A program made the translations under genes and the position numbers. From NCBI GenBank assembly GCA_963772645.1, contig CAVYYD010000010.1:248001-312000 (forward strand): 64,000 nucleotides of DNA. Direction: 5' to 3'. How positions within the stretch are numbered: the stretch's first letter is position 1; every line of letters begins with the position of its first letter. This DNA is from DASSQJ01 sp963772645. GTDB lineage: Bacteria > Actinomycetota > Actinomycetes > Actinomycetales > Dermatophilaceae. A model generated the notes under the pieces. The model was not told the origin of the DNA. It ran no database searches and saw nothing but the letters and a program-made list of their open reading frames with translations. Below are positions 7,878-21,110 of the stretch, piece by piece.

Positions 7878-8186
7878 TCAGAGCTTGATCTCGATGTTGA
7901 CGTCAGCCGGGAGGTCGAGGCGCATCAGCGAGTCGACGGCCTTGGGCGTCGGGTCGATGATGTCGATGAGGCGCTTGTGGGTGCGCATCTCGAAGTGCTC
8001 GCGGCTGTCCTTGTACTTGTGCGGCGACCGGATGACGCAGAAGACGTTCTTCTCCGTCGGGAGCGGCACGGGGCCGACCACGGTGGCGCCGGCACGGGTC
8101 ACCGTGTCGACGATCTTGCGCGCCGAGGAGTCGATGACCTCGTGGTCATACGACTTCAACCGGATGCGGATCTTCTGTCCCGCCAT
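7878..8186 (-). CDS. rpsJ: 30S ribosomal protein S10 / NusE
   Basis: 102 residues from the ATG at 8186 (MAGQKIRIRLKSYDHEVID). GPVPLPTEKNVFCVIRSPHKYKDSREHFEMRTHKR is the conserved core. S10 joins the 30S head and, as NusE, pairs with NusB in rRNA antitermination and with NusG in transcription-translation coupling. First gene of the operon, preceded by ~265 bases of structured leader and a recognisable promoter. Confidence 0.98.
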   Translation of the reverse strand: MAGQKIRIRLKSYDHEVIDSSARKIVDTVTRAGATVVGPVPLPTEKNVFCVIRSPHKYKDSREHFEMRTHKRLIDIIDPTPKAVDSLMRLDLPADVNIEIKL

Positions 8187-8458
8187 CTGACGTTCCGTCT
8201 CTCTCTCGCCGTCCATCTGTCTGTGCCGGCCCGGCCCGGACCCTCCGGCCCCCGCGGTCGGGCGTGTCGCCCTTGGTCCGCATCTCGGGCGACGTACGGT
8301 CTCCCGTACCACGTCCGTAGGGATCGTCGGCTCCGGGTGGAACCGGGGGCCTGGCACTTCGCCGACGAGCCGCCCCGCCTCCGTGGCGGTTCGTGTCCTC
8401 GTCGCGGTGGGCGCGCTCGACCCTCTCGGGCCGCTCACGCACGCCAAGCAACCCGGCT
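8187..8458 (-). promoter_or_regulatory. Candidate S10-operon leader RNA
   Basis: About 270 non-coding bases lie between the predicted transcription start and rpsJ. Read on the minus strand they hold GTACGG-GAGA-CCGTAC (8294-8309), a hairpin closed by a GNRA tetraloop, and a larger two-part stem (GACGAG/CTCGTC around 8364-8403 enclosing CCGCC/GGCGG). A long structured leader fits r-protein autoregulation known in other phyla; no match to a named leader family is claimed. Confidence 0.45.
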
Positions 8459-8488
8459 AGTGTGCCAGAGGCGCGACCCGTCGTCCAA
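8459..8488 (-). promoter_or_regulatory. Candidate promoter of the S10 operon
   Basis: On the minus strand TTGGAC (8483-8488) and CACACT (8459-8464) are separated by 18 bases; the -35 is embedded in CGATTTGG. The same element occurs upstream of rpsL and rplJ. Confidence 0.5.
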
Positions 8489-8571
8489 ATCGAGGCGGGC
8501 CGGCGGCCCCGTCCCTCCGTCAGGCCCACTCCCCAACGACCCTTTGACAGTTCCTCCGGCCGGGGGGCAGA

Positions 8572-8593
8572 CTCCCCAAGAGTTACTGGGGAG
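8572..8593 (+). promoter_or_regulatory. Inverted repeat covering the ribosome-binding site of the ArsR-type gene
   Basis: CTCCCCA (8572-8578) and TGGGGAG (8587-8593) are perfect complements around an 8-base AGAGTTAC loop. The right arm contains the Shine-Dalgarno (GGGGAG), six bases before the GTG at 8600. A second CTCCCCA copy at 8528-8534 and a TTGACA at 8544-8549 lie just upstream. It could be an operator for the regulator or an RNA hairpin that hides its own RBS. Confidence 0.55.
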
Positions 8594-8599
8594 GTAGTC

Positions 8600-9133
8600 G
8601 TGGAACCGTCGAACCATCTGCGCGCGCTGGCTCACCCGGTGCGCCTGCGCATCCTCTCGCTGCTCACGGGGGCCGACCTCACGGCCGCCGACGTGGCCCG
8701 CGAGCTCGGGATCACCCACGCCAACGCGTCCTACCACCTGCGCTTCCTCCTCGACGCCGGCGAGATCGTCGTCAGCGGGGAGGAGACGATCCGCGGCGGC
8801 CGGGCCCGCCGCTACCGCCACCCGTGGCGCGAGGAGGACCGGCCACGCGCCTCGACCGGCGCGTCCGGGGGGCCGGTGCCTGCGGGGGCCGCGCAGCTCG
8901 TCGTCCGGGCGGCCACGGACGAGCTGCAGCGCCGCTACCGCTCCCGACGGCCGGGAGCGCCCGGGCTCGTGACCGACGCCGAGCTGTGGGTCGACCCCGC
9001 GACGTGGACCCGGGTGCGTGACCTCCTGGCCGAGGCCTCGGCCCTGCTGCACGACGAGGCGCGCCCCCCACGGTCCGACGGCACGGAGCTGGTGAGCCTC
9101 TCCCTCTTCGCGTTCGTCATGGAGGCCTCGTGA
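8600..9133 (+). CDS. ArsR-type winged-helix transcriptional regulator
   Basis: 177 residues from the GTG at 8600, six bases after GGGGAG. Residues ~5-75 form a winged helix: RALAHPVRLRILSLL, then the recognition segment LTAADVARELGITHANASYHLRFLLDAGEI and a wing with GGRARRYRH. No cysteine metal site is seen in the HTH, so a metal sensor role is unlikely. The C-terminal half is unassigned. GTGA overlap with the MFS gene indicates one transcript; the usual role would be repressing that exporter. Confidence 0.8.
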   Translation: MEPSNHLRALAHPVRLRILSLLTGADLTAADVARELGITHANASYHLRFLLDAGEIVVSGEETIRGGRARRYRHPWREEDRPRASTGASGGPVPAGAAQLVVRAATDELQRRYRSRRPGAPGLVTDAELWVDPATWTRVRDLLAEASALLHDEARPPRSDGTELVSLSLFAFVMEAS

Positions 9134-10398
9134 GCTGGTCCGAGTCGCTCGCCCCGCTGCGCCACCCGGCGTTCGCCTGGTACTTCGCCTCGCGCACCGT
9201 CAACCTCCTCGGGCTGACGGCCGCGTCCGTCGCCATGGCCTTCGCCGTCCTCGACGTCGGCGGCTCCGCGACCGAGCTCGGACAGGTGCTCGCCGCCCGG
9301 ACCGCCTCGATGGCCGTGCTTCTCCTCTTCGGCGGTGTGCTCGCCGACCGCCTCCCGCGCTCGCTCGTCCTGCAGCTCTCCAACCTCTCCAGCGCCGTCC
9401 TGCAGGGGGCCACGGCCGTGCTCCTCATCACGGGTCACGCGCAGCTCTGGGCGCTCGTCGCGCTCCAGGCGCTCCACGGGGCGGCCTCCGGTGTCGGCTT
9501 CCCCGCCATGGCGTCGATGGTGCCCACGGTCGCGCCCCGCGACCAGCTGCAGCGGGCCAACGCGCTGCTCAGCATGAGCCGGGGGCTGGCCACCATCGCC
9601 GGCCCGAGCCTCGGCACCCTCCTCGTCGTCACGGCCGGCTCGGGCTGGGCGGTGCTGGCCGACGCCGGGGCGTGGCTCCTCGCCGCTCTCCTGCTCCTCC
9701 CCGTCCGCCGGTCGGCCCTGCCCGCCGCCCGGACGCCGGGCGCGCCCCGGTCCTCGACCCTGACCGACCTGGCCGAGGGCTGGCGGCTGTTCCGCGGCAC
9801 GACGTGGCTCTGGGTCGTCGTCGCCGCCTTCGGCCTGCTCAATGCCATCGGCAGCGGAGCCTGGCTCACCCTGGGCCCGGCCCTCGCGGCGGACACGATC
9901 GGGCGGCAGCCGTGGGGCTGGGTGCTGTCGGCCGAGGCCGCGGGCGCCCTCGTCGCGACGGTGGTCCTGCTCCGGGTCCCCCTCCCCCGCCCGTTGCTCG
10001 TCGGGATGCTCGGCGCTGCGGTGCTCGGGGTGCCGATCACGATGCTCGGCCTCGACCCCCGAGTGGCCCCACTGCTCCTGGCCTCCTTCGCCGGCGGCAT
10101 CGGACTCGAGGTGTTCAGCATCGGATGGCTCCTGGCCATGCAGGAGAACATCGATGACGCCCACCTGTCCCGCGCCTTCTCCTACGACGCGCTCGGCTCG
10201 ATGGTGGCGGTCCCCGTCGGCCAGATCCTCTACGGACCCCTCGGCGACCGGTTCGGCTACGCCCCCGTCATCGCGGTGAGCGGGGTCGCCTACGGCGTCA
10301 TCGCCCTGTCGGTGCTGACGTCCCGCTCGGTGCGGACGCTACGCCGGGTCCCCCAGCCGGCGGCCGTGGCCCGCGGCGGAGCCGCCGCCCCGGGGTGA
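9130..10398 (+). CDS. MFS transporter, probable exporter
   Basis: 422 residues with about twelve hydrophobic segments. The loop FGGVLADRLPRSLVLQLSN between TM2 and TM3 is the MFS motif A region (GxxxDRxxR). The fold resembles the EntS/MFS_3 efflux group; the substrate cannot be read from sequence. The GTG start overlaps the stop of the ArsR-type regulator, which probably controls it. It ends 38 bases before a strong terminator shared with tuf. Confidence 0.82.
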   Translation: MSWSESLAPLRHPAFAWYFASRTVNLLGLTAASVAMAFAVLDVGGSATELGQVLAARTASMAVLLLFGGVLADRLPRSLVLQLSNLSSAVLQGATAVLLITGHAQLWALVALQALHGAASGVGFPAMASMVPTVAPRDQLQRANALLSMSRGLATIAGPSLGTLLVVTAGSGWAVLADAGAWLLAALLLLPVRRSALPAARTPGAPRSSTLTDLAEGWRLFRGTTWLWVVVAAFGLLNAIGSGAWLTLGPALAADTIGRQPWGWVLSAEAAGALVATVVLLRVPLPRPLLVGMLGAAVLGVPITMLGLDPRVAPLLLASFAGGIGLEVFSIGWLLAMQENIDDAHLSRAFSYDALGSMVAVPVGQILYGPLGDRFGYAPVIAVSGVAYGVIALSVLTSRSVRTLRRVPQPAAVARGGAAAPG

Positions 10399-10435
10399 CG
10401 AGCGCGACCCCGCACCCAGGTGCCCGGAGACGGCG

Positions 10436-10469
10436 GAGGGCCCGCACACCTCGTGGTGTGCGGGCCCTC
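10436..10469. terminator. Bidirectional terminator between the MFS gene and tuf
   Basis: GAGGGCCCGCACACC (10436-10450) and GGTGTGCGGGCCCTC (10455-10469) are perfect complements with a TCGT loop: a 15-bp stem between convergent genes. Confidence 0.85.
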
Positions 10470-10489
10470 GGGGCGTGGACCGGGGGGTC

Positions 10490-10512
10490 CACGGGGGGCG
10501 GAGCCCCCCGTG
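10490..10512. terminator. Second terminator hairpin directly after tuf
   Basis: CACGGGGGGC (10490-10499), a 3-base loop and GCCCCCCGTG (10503-10512) form a 10-bp perfect stem that ends two bases from the tuf stop. Together with the larger hairpin it gives tuf tandem terminators. Confidence 0.75.
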
Positions 10513-10514
10513 CG

Positions 10515-11711
<1,197 letters not shown>

Positions 11712-11831
11712 TTGATGTCCTCCTCAGGACTCTTCTCTAGGTAACGCCGAAACGACCGGGCAGGACGTGGCGTCGTCGGGGGGGTGGGTGTGGATGCTTC
11801 TCTGCTCAGAGACCAGCGACCAGTCTAGCGG

Positions 11832-13946
11832 TCACTCGCCTCGCGTCTTCTTGATGATCTCCTCGGCCACCGACTTGGGCACCTCGGCGTAGGAGTCGAA
11901 CTCCATCGAGTAGTTGGCGCGACCCTGGGTCTTGGACCGCAGGTCACCGACGTACCCGAACATCTCCGACAGCGGGACGAGGCCGCGCACGACCTTGGCG
12001 CCGCTGATGTCCTCCATGGCCTGGATGTGGCCACGGCGGGAGTTGATGTCCCCGATGACGTCACCCATGTAGTCCTCGGGGGTGCGCACCTCGACGGCCA
12101 TCATCGGCTCCAGGAGGACCGGCTCGCACTTGCGGACCGCCTCCTTGAGCGCCATCGAGCCGGCGATCTTGAACGCCATCTCCGAGGAGTCGACGTCGTG
12201 GGCCTGGCCGTCGAGCAGGGTGGCCTTGATCCCGACCAGCGGGTAGCCGGCCAGGGTGCCGTACTGCATGGCGTCCTGGATGCCGGCGTCGACCGAGGGG
12301 ATGTACTCGCGCGGGATGCGCCCACCGGTGACCTTGTTCTGGAACTCGTACAGCTCACCCTCGGCCGTGTCGAGCGGCTCGAGCGCGATCTGGACCTTCG
12401 CGAACTGTCCCGACCCACCCGTCTGCTTCTTGTGGGTGTAGTCGTACCGGTCGAGGGAGCGCTTGATCGTCTCCCGGTAGGCGACCTGCGGCTTGCCGAC
12501 GTTCGCCTCGACCTTGAACTCGCGGCGCATCCGGTCGACGAGGATGTCGAGGTGGAGCTCGCCCATCCCGGCGATGATCGTCTGGCCGGTCTCGTCGTCC
12601 TGGGTGACCTGGAAGGTGGGGTCCTCCTCGGCGAGCTTCTGGATCGCGGTGGAGAGCTTCTCCTGGTCGCCCTTGGTCCTGGGCTCGATCGCGACCTGGA
12701 TCACCGGCTCGGGGAAGGTCATCGACTCCAGGACGACCGGCTTGTCGATGTCGCAGAGGGTGTCCCCGGTGGTCGTGTTCTTCAACCCGATCGCCGCGTA
12801 GATGTGGCCGGCGAGGGCCTCGTCCACCGGGTTCTCCTTGTTGGCGTGCATCTGGAAGAGCTTGCCGACCCGCTCCTTCTTCACCTTGGTGCTGTTGAGC
12901 ACCTGGGTGCCGGAGGAGATCCGGCCCGAGTAGACGCGGATGAAGGTCAGCGTCCCGAAGAACGGATGCGCGGCGACCTTGAAGGCCAGCGCGGAGAACG
13001 GCTCCTCGGTGCTCGGGTGCCGCTCGACCTTCTCGTCCTCGTTGCCGGGGGCATGGCCCACCATGGCGGGAACGTCGACCGGCGAGGGGAGGTAGTCCAC
13101 GACGGCGTCGAGCATGGGCTGGACGCCACGGTTCTTGAACGCCGAGCCACACAGGACGGGGTAGACCTCGGAGGCGATGGTCAGCGCCCGGATACCGGCC
13201 TTGATCTCCTCGGGGGTCAGCTCGCCGCCCTCGAGGTACTTCTCCATCAGGGCGTCGTCGGCCTCGGCGACCCGCTCGACGAGGTGCTGGCGGTACTCCT
13301 CGACCTTGTCGGCGAGCTCGGCCGGCACGTCCTGGATCTCGTACTTCGCGCCGAGGGTGACGTCGCCCTTGGCGTCGCCGGGCCACACGAGGGCGCGCTT
13401 GTAGATGAGGTCGACGACACCGACGAAGTCGCTCTCGGAGCCGATCGGCAGCTGGAGCACCAGCGGCTCCGCGCCGAGGCGGTCCCGGATGGTGTCGACG
13501 GTGAAGTAGAAGTCCGCGCCGAGCTTGTCCATCTTGTTGACGAAGCAGATGCGGGGCACGCCGTACTTGTCGGCCTGGCGCCACACCGTCTCGGACTGCG
13601 GCTCGACGCCCTCCTTGCCGTCGAAGACGGCGACCGCGCCGTCGAGGACGCGCAGCGAACGCTCCACCTCGACGGTGAAGTCGACGTGGCCGGGGGTGTC
13701 GATGATGTTGACCTGGTGGCCCTCCCAGAAGGAGGTGACCGCGGCGGAGGTGATCGTGATCCCCCGCTCCTTCTCCTGCTCCATCCAGTCGGTGGTCGAG
13801 GCGCCGTCGTGGGTCTCGCCCATCTTCCGGTTGACACCGGTGTAGAAGAGGATGCGCTCCGTCGCCGTCGTCTTGCCGGCGTCGATGTGCGCCATGATGC
13901 CGATGTTGCGGACCTTCTTGAGGTCCGTCAGGACGTCCTGTGCCAC
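11832..13946 (-). CDS. fusA: Elongation factor G
   Basis: 704 residues with all five domains. Walker A AHIDAGKT, the DTPGHVDFT switch II and NKMDKLGAD in the G domain are intact; domain IV carries YTHKKQTGGSGQFAKV and the C-terminus LSEMFGYVGDLRSKTQGRA. EF-G drives translocation and, with RRF, ribosome recycling. It lies between rpsG (112-base gap) and tuf, the classic str order. Residue-level fusidic-acid resistance was not assessed. Confidence 0.98.
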   Translation of the reverse strand: MAQDVLTDLKKVRNIGIMAHIDAGKTTATERILFYTGVNRKMGETHDGASTTDWMEQEKERGITITSAAVTSFWEGHQVNIIDTPGHVDFTVEVERSLRVLDGAVAVFDGKEGVEPQSETVWRQADKYGVPRICFVNKMDKLGADFYFTVDTIRDRLGAEPLVLQLPIGSESDFVGVVDLIYKRALVWPGDAKGDVTLGAKYEIQDVPAELADKVEEYRQHLVERVAEADDALMEKYLEGGELTPEEIKAGIRALTIASEVYPVLCGSAFKNRGVQPMLDAVVDYLPSPVDVPAMVGHAPGNEDEKVERHPSTEEPFSALAFKVAAHPFFGTLTFIRVYSGRISSGTQVLNSTKVKKERVGKLFQMHANKENPVDEALAGHIYAAIGLKNTTTGDTLCDIDKPVVLESMTFPEPVIQVAIEPRTKGDQEKLSTAIQKLAEEDPTFQVTQDDETGQTIIAGMGELHLDILVDRMRREFKVEANVGKPQVAYRETIKRSLDRYDYTHKKQTGGSGQFAKVQIALEPLDTAEGELYEFQNKVTGGRIPREYIPSVDAGIQDAMQYGTLAGYPLVGIKATLLDGQAHDVDSSEMAFKIAGSMALKEAVRKCEPVLLEPMMAVEVRTPEDYMGDVIGDINSRRGHIQAMEDISGAKVVRGLVPLSEMFGYVGDLRSKTQGRANYSMEFDSYAEVPKSVAEEIIKKTRGE

Positions 13947-14058
13947 GTTCAGTGCTCTCGTCTCGGTCGCGATGGGTGTGCGGTTCGGTGCGCGGCGGTG
14001 GCCACCGGTGTCCCCGGGGGCCGGCCACGGTCGGCAGCCGGCCCTCCGGGGAGGGAGG

Positions 14059-14529
14059 TCACCAGCGGTAGTGGGCGAAGGCCTTGTTCGACTCGGCCAT
14101 CTTGTGGGTGTCCTCGCGGCGCTTCACCGCGGCACCGAGGCCGTTGGAGGCGTCGAGGATCTCGTTCATGAGGCGCTCGGTCATCGTCTTCTCCCGGCGC
14201 TGGCGCGAGTAGCCGACGAGCCAGCGCAGCGACAGCGTCGTGGCGCGGTTCGGCTTGACCTCGATCGGCACCTGGTAGGTGGCACCGCCGACGCGCCGGG
14301 ACTTGACCTCGAGCGTCGGCTTGATGTTGTCCAGGGCGCGCTTGAGCGTCTGCACCGGGTCGGTGCCGGTCTTGTCGCGGCAGCCCTCGAGGGCGCCGTA
14401 GACGATGCGCTCGGCGGTGGACTTCTTGCCGTCGAGGAGGACCTTGTTGACGAGCGCGGTGACCAACGGGGACTGGTAGACCGGGTCGACGACGAGCGGC
14501 CGCTTCGGGGCGGGACCCTTGCGCGGCAT
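14059..14529 (-). CDS. rpsG: 30S ribosomal protein S7
   Basis: 156 residues from the ATG at 14529 (MPRKGPAPKRPLVVDPVYQS), whose A overlaps the rpsL stop. RRVGGATYQVPIEVKPNRATTLSLRWLV is the S7 signature. S7 nucleates the 30S head and contacts mRNA at the exit channel; it is the translational repressor of the str operon in E. coli. Confidence 0.97.
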   Translation of the reverse strand: MPRKGPAPKRPLVVDPVYQSPLVTALVNKVLLDGKKSTAERIVYGALEGCRDKTGTDPVQTLKRALDNIKPTLEVKSRRVGGATYQVPIEVKPNRATTLSLRWLVGYSRQRREKTMTERLMNEILDASNGLGAAVKRREDTHKMAESNKAFAHYRW

Positions 14530-14903
14530 CAGCCCTTCACCTTCTTCGCGCCGTAGCGGCTGCGAGCCTGCTGGCGGTTCTTCACGCCCTGGGTGTCGAG
14601 GGCACCGCGGATGATCTTGTAGCGCACGCCGGGCAGGTCCTTCACGCGGCCGCCGCGGACGAGCACCATCGAGTGCTCCTGGAGGTTGTGGCCGACACCC
14701 GGGATGTAGGCGGTGACCTCGATGCCGCTCGTCAGGCGCACGCGGGCGACCTTGCGGAGGGCTGAGTTCGGCTTCTTCGGGGTGGTCGTGTACACGCGGG
14801 TGCACACGCCACGGCGCTGCGGGGAGCCCTTGAGCGCAGGCGTCTTGACCTTGGCGGTCTTGTCCTGCCGGCCCTTGCGCACCAGCTGGTTGATGGTAGG
14901 CAA
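14529..14903 (-). CDS. rpsL: 30S ribosomal protein S12
   Basis: 124 residues from a TTG at 14903, the only codon giving the conserved (M)PTINQLVRKGR start; GAAGGA lies at a suitable distance upstream. The streptomycin loops TTTPKKPNSALRK and VKDLPGVRYKI carry the wild-type lysines, so no classical rpsL resistance change is visible. S12 monitors decoding in the A site. First gene of the str operon behind a ~245-base leader. Confidence 0.96.
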   Translation of the reverse strand: MPTINQLVRKGRQDKTAKVKTPALKGSPQRRGVCTRVYTTTPKKPNSALRKVARVRLTSGIEVTAYIPGVGHNLQEHSMVLVRGGRVKDLPGVRYKIIRGALDTQGVKNRQQARSRYGAKKVKG

Positions 14904-15147
14904 CCTGGTTCCTTCGTTCGTCTGGTCAAGCCGCGGCAGCGGTGCCGCGGCTCCTTGGCGTGCCCGGTACTCGACCCCCGCGTTCGGGTGTGTCGCACCG
15001 GGTGCTCCTCCCTGCACTCCCCATGCGCCATCCCGGTCGTTCTGGATGGTGGTTGGGGCGCCCGGCAGGAGGTGGGCGAAGTCGTTCCCGGCGCCTCCCG
15101 GCGACGGCCACGACCCGAGGTCTGGACCTAGCCAGACACGATGCCCA
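14904..15147 (-). promoter_or_regulatory. str-operon leader (non-coding)
   Basis: About 245 bases between the predicted rpsL promoter and its TTG start hold no supportable gene. I see no single dominant hairpin. The length is comparable to the S10 leader, so post-transcriptional control is possible. Confidence 0.35.
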
Positions 15148-15177
15148 AGGATACCGGCCCGCGTCGGGGCGCTCCAA
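15148..15177 (-). promoter_or_regulatory. Candidate promoter of the str operon (rpsL)
   Basis: Minus-strand TTGGAG (15172-15177), an 18-base spacer and TATCCT (15148-15153). The -35 is within CGATTTGG, identical to that of rpsJ and rplJ. Confidence 0.6.
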
Positions 15178-15289
15178 ATCGCTTCCGCACGGTCCACCGG
15201 CTCCGGCCACCGCGGTCAACAGCGCGGGCCGCTCCGGTGTTCCCACCCGGCGGCGCCCGCGCGGCGCACCCGGTCGGTCGGCGCCGGCC

Positions 15290-15829
15290 TCAGCCGGCCT
15301 CGCCGAGCCGGTCGAACGCCACGGCGTACCGGAACGGGCCCGCCAGGCCAGGGTGCCAGGACCGCAGCGGTCGGACCTGGAAGTAGCGGTCCGCCCACGA
15401 CCCCGGGGAGCCGATGCCGTGCGCGGCCGCCGTCTCGAAGCCGAACGCCGCGTAGTAACCGGGGTCGCCGAGGAGGACCACCGACGGCTCGCCGCGCTGC
15501 TCGGCGGTGGCGAGAACGGCCGCCACGAGTGCCGAGCCGATGCCGCCGCCCTGCAGGTCCGGGCGGACCGCCAGGGGCCCGAGCCCGACCGAGGGTCCCG
15601 GCCCCATCACGGCCCGGCTGCAGACGACGCAGCCGACCACCTCCTCGTCGACCTCGGCGACGAAGGTCAGCTCGGGGAGGAGGTCGCCGTCCCGGCGCAG
15701 CCCGTCGAGCAGGACCGCCTCGACGGCGTGCTCGGCGCCGGCGGGCACGCCGAAGGCCGCGTCGAGCAGGACGCGCACGGCGTCCGCGTCGGCACCGGTC
15801 ATCGGGCGGAGGACGAGGTCGGGGCGCAT
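15290..15829 (-). CDS. GNAT-family N-acetyltransferase
   Basis: 179 residues from the ATG at 15829. The acetyl-CoA site is clear: VGLGPLAVRPDLQGGGIGSALVAAVLATAEQRG (motif A; Q/RxxGxG/A around residues 92-97), followed by VVLLGDPGYYAAFGFETA. This YhbS-like arrangement (GDPxYYxxFGF) is typical of predicted acetyltransferases of unknown substrate. It overlaps the 3' end of the upstream methyltransferase-like gene by about 30 bases. Expression is probably from upstream. Confidence 0.85.
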   Translation of the reverse strand: MRPDLVLRPMTGADADAVRVLLDAAFGVPAGAEHAVEAVLLDGLRRDGDLLPELTFVAEVDEEVVGCVVCSRAVMGPGPSVGLGPLAVRPDLQGGGIGSALVAAVLATAEQRGEPSVVLLGDPGYYAAFGFETAAAHGIGSPGSWADRYFQVRPLRSWHPGLAGPFRYAVAFDRLGEAG

Positions 15830-16539
15830 CCACCCATCCTGTCCGACCGCGGGGGTCGGCGGACAGGGGCGCGCTCGAGGACGTACAGGGCGTAGTGGAG
15901 GCGACGGCCCTCCCGCCGCACCGGCAGGACCTGCTCGGCGACCGCGTCGCCGGCAGCAGCGACCCGCCGCAGCGCCTCGAGGAGCGCGGGCGCGACGTGC
16001 GAGGACCAGACGGCGAGCACCCCGCCGGGCGTGAGCACGGCCCGCGCCGCGGCCAGGGCCGGCGCCTCGTAGAGGCCGGCGTTGCCCGCGTGGACGAGGA
16101 AGCCGGGACCGTTGTCGACGTCGAGGAGCACGACGTCCCACGGCCCGGACGGTCCGGCGCGCCCCGCGAGGACGTCGGCGACGTCCACGACGTGCAGCCG
16201 GCAGCGTTTCCCCTCGAGGCCGGCCAACTCGGGGACGAGCCCGGCCCGCGCCCAGTCGACCACCGGACCGGCGAGCTCGACGACGTCGACGTGCCGGACG
16301 CGCCGGTCGGCCAGGACCGCCCGGGTCGTGAACCCGAGCCCCAGGCCGCCGACGAGCACCCGCCGCGGCGAGCGGTGCCGCGCCAGGGCCGTCGCGGCGA
16401 GCCGCACCTCGGTGACCGGGTCGAGGGTGTCCATCGCGAAGGCCCCGTCCACGACCAGCTCGAGGACCGCCCCGCGGCGGCGCAGGGCGACCTCGCCGTG
16501 CGGGGTCTGCTCGCGCGCGAGGGTGACGGGGGGCTCCAC
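15799..16539 (-). CDS. Spermidine-synthase-like Rossmann protein
   Basis: About 246 residues from a GTG at 16539; no convincing RBS, so the start is uncertain. VLVGGLGLGFTTRAVL is the SAM/dcSAM-binding glycine loop, VDVVELAGPVVDWA holds the acidic residue for the ribose, and WDVVLLDVDNGPGFLV replaces the catalytic DxD region. The N-terminal tetramerisation domain of true spermidine synthases is short or missing, so polyamine synthesis is not assured. Its last ten codons overlap the acetyltransferase. Confidence 0.7.
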   Translation of the reverse strand: MEPPVTLAREQTPHGEVALRRRGAVLELVVDGAFAMDTLDPVTEVRLAATALARHRSPRRVLVGGLGLGFTTRAVLADRRVRHVDVVELAGPVVDWARAGLVPELAGLEGKRCRLHVVDVADVLAGRAGPSGPWDVVLLDVDNGPGFLVHAGNAGLYEAPALAAARAVLTPGGVLAVWSSHVAPALLEALRRVAAAGDAVAEQVLPVRREGRRLHYALYVLERAPVRRPPRSDRMGGCAPTSSSAR

Positions 16540-16562
16540 CGGGGCGGCCGGGGTCGGCCGGG

Positions 16563-16940
16563 TCAGGCCGAGGGTACGAGCGGCCGCTGCGGCCGTGCCG
16601 CCGCGGGGGCGCGCGCGTCCACGACGGCGCCGACGAGCAGCAGGAGCGTGGCCGGAAGGAACAGCACGCCGATCGAGAGCAGCGCGAGCAGGCACAACAT
16701 CGCGTGCCCGCCGGCGAGGATGACCCGCACCCGACGCGACGGCGCCAGCCAGGCGCCCACGGCGAGGACGACGAACAGCGAGAGCGGGAGGAGGACACCC
16801 AGCCCGTTGACCTCCAGGAGGGTGGCGCCGGCGACGCCCGACCCGTCGTCGCCGGAGTACAGCGGGACAGTGAGGCACACGAGCACCGCACCCGCGCTGA
16901 ACAGGGCTCCGAGCGCGAGGAGCCATCGGTACCGCGTCAT
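16563..16940 (-). CDS. Small multi-pass membrane protein
   Basis: 125 residues with four hydrophobic stretches (about 6-28, 45-65, 72-92 and 93-108) and a Pro/Ala-rich cytosolic tail. The first segment (WLLALGALFSAGAVLVCL) is a membrane anchor rather than a cleaved signal. No recognised family. It lies 23 bases upstream of the spermidine-synthase-like gene and is likely first in a three-gene operon with the acetyltransferase. Confidence 0.65.
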   Translation of the reverse strand: MTRYRWLLALGALFSAGAVLVCLTVPLYSGDDGSGVAGATLLEVNGLGVLLPLSLFVVLAVGAWLAPSRRVRVILAGGHAMLCLLALLSIGVLFLPATLLLLVGAVVDARAPAAARPQRPLVPSA

Positions 16941-17013
16941 CGGGACAGCATCCCCCCACCGGCGCCGCGAGTAAAGCGAGAAGCCCCCGGCGCGCCCCGC
17001 CCGGCACGCCGCA

Positions 17014-17052
17014 GGGCGGGCGCCCGGTGGTCTCCCACCACGGCACCCGCCC
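17014..17052 (-). terminator. Terminator hairpin downstream of rpoC
   Basis: GGGCGGG (17014-17020) pairs with CCCGCCC (17046-17052), with GGTGGT/ACCAC pairing inside. It lies about 25 bases past the rpoC stop; a CCGGCCGG inverted repeat (17058-17073) lies between. Confidence 0.65.
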
Positions 17053-17076
17053 TCGCGGCCGGCCGGTCCGGCCGGG

Positions 17077-20964
<3,888 letters not shown>

Positions 20965-21049
20965 TTCGTGCTTCCTAACTTTCGTCCTGCTGAACGTCTT
21001 CTATGTCAGTGGTCCGGGACGGGCCCGGACGGGGCTGCGCCGTCGGTGT

Positions 21050-21074
21050 GGTCGGGTCGTCGGGCGACCCGACC
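21050..21074 (-). promoter_or_regulatory. Hairpin in the rpoB-rpoC spacer
   Basis: GGTCGGGTCG (21050-21059) and CGACCCGACC (21065-21074) form a 10-bp perfect stem with a 5-base loop in a 146-base gap that is long for rpoB-rpoC. It could be a processing site or partial terminator. Confidence 0.5.
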
Positions 21075-21110
21075 GCACCCGGGTTCACGAGGGCCGGAGC
21101 CCCCCATCGG

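Noticed and set aside
12027..14171. A 714-codon plus-strand frame opposite fusA
   Set aside because: Mirror of EF-G coding sequence; no RBS, no recognisable domain, and EF-G is complete on the other strand.
14620..14790. Possible streptomycin-resistance change in S12
   Set aside because: Both key lysines (PKKPNS and VKDLPG) are present.
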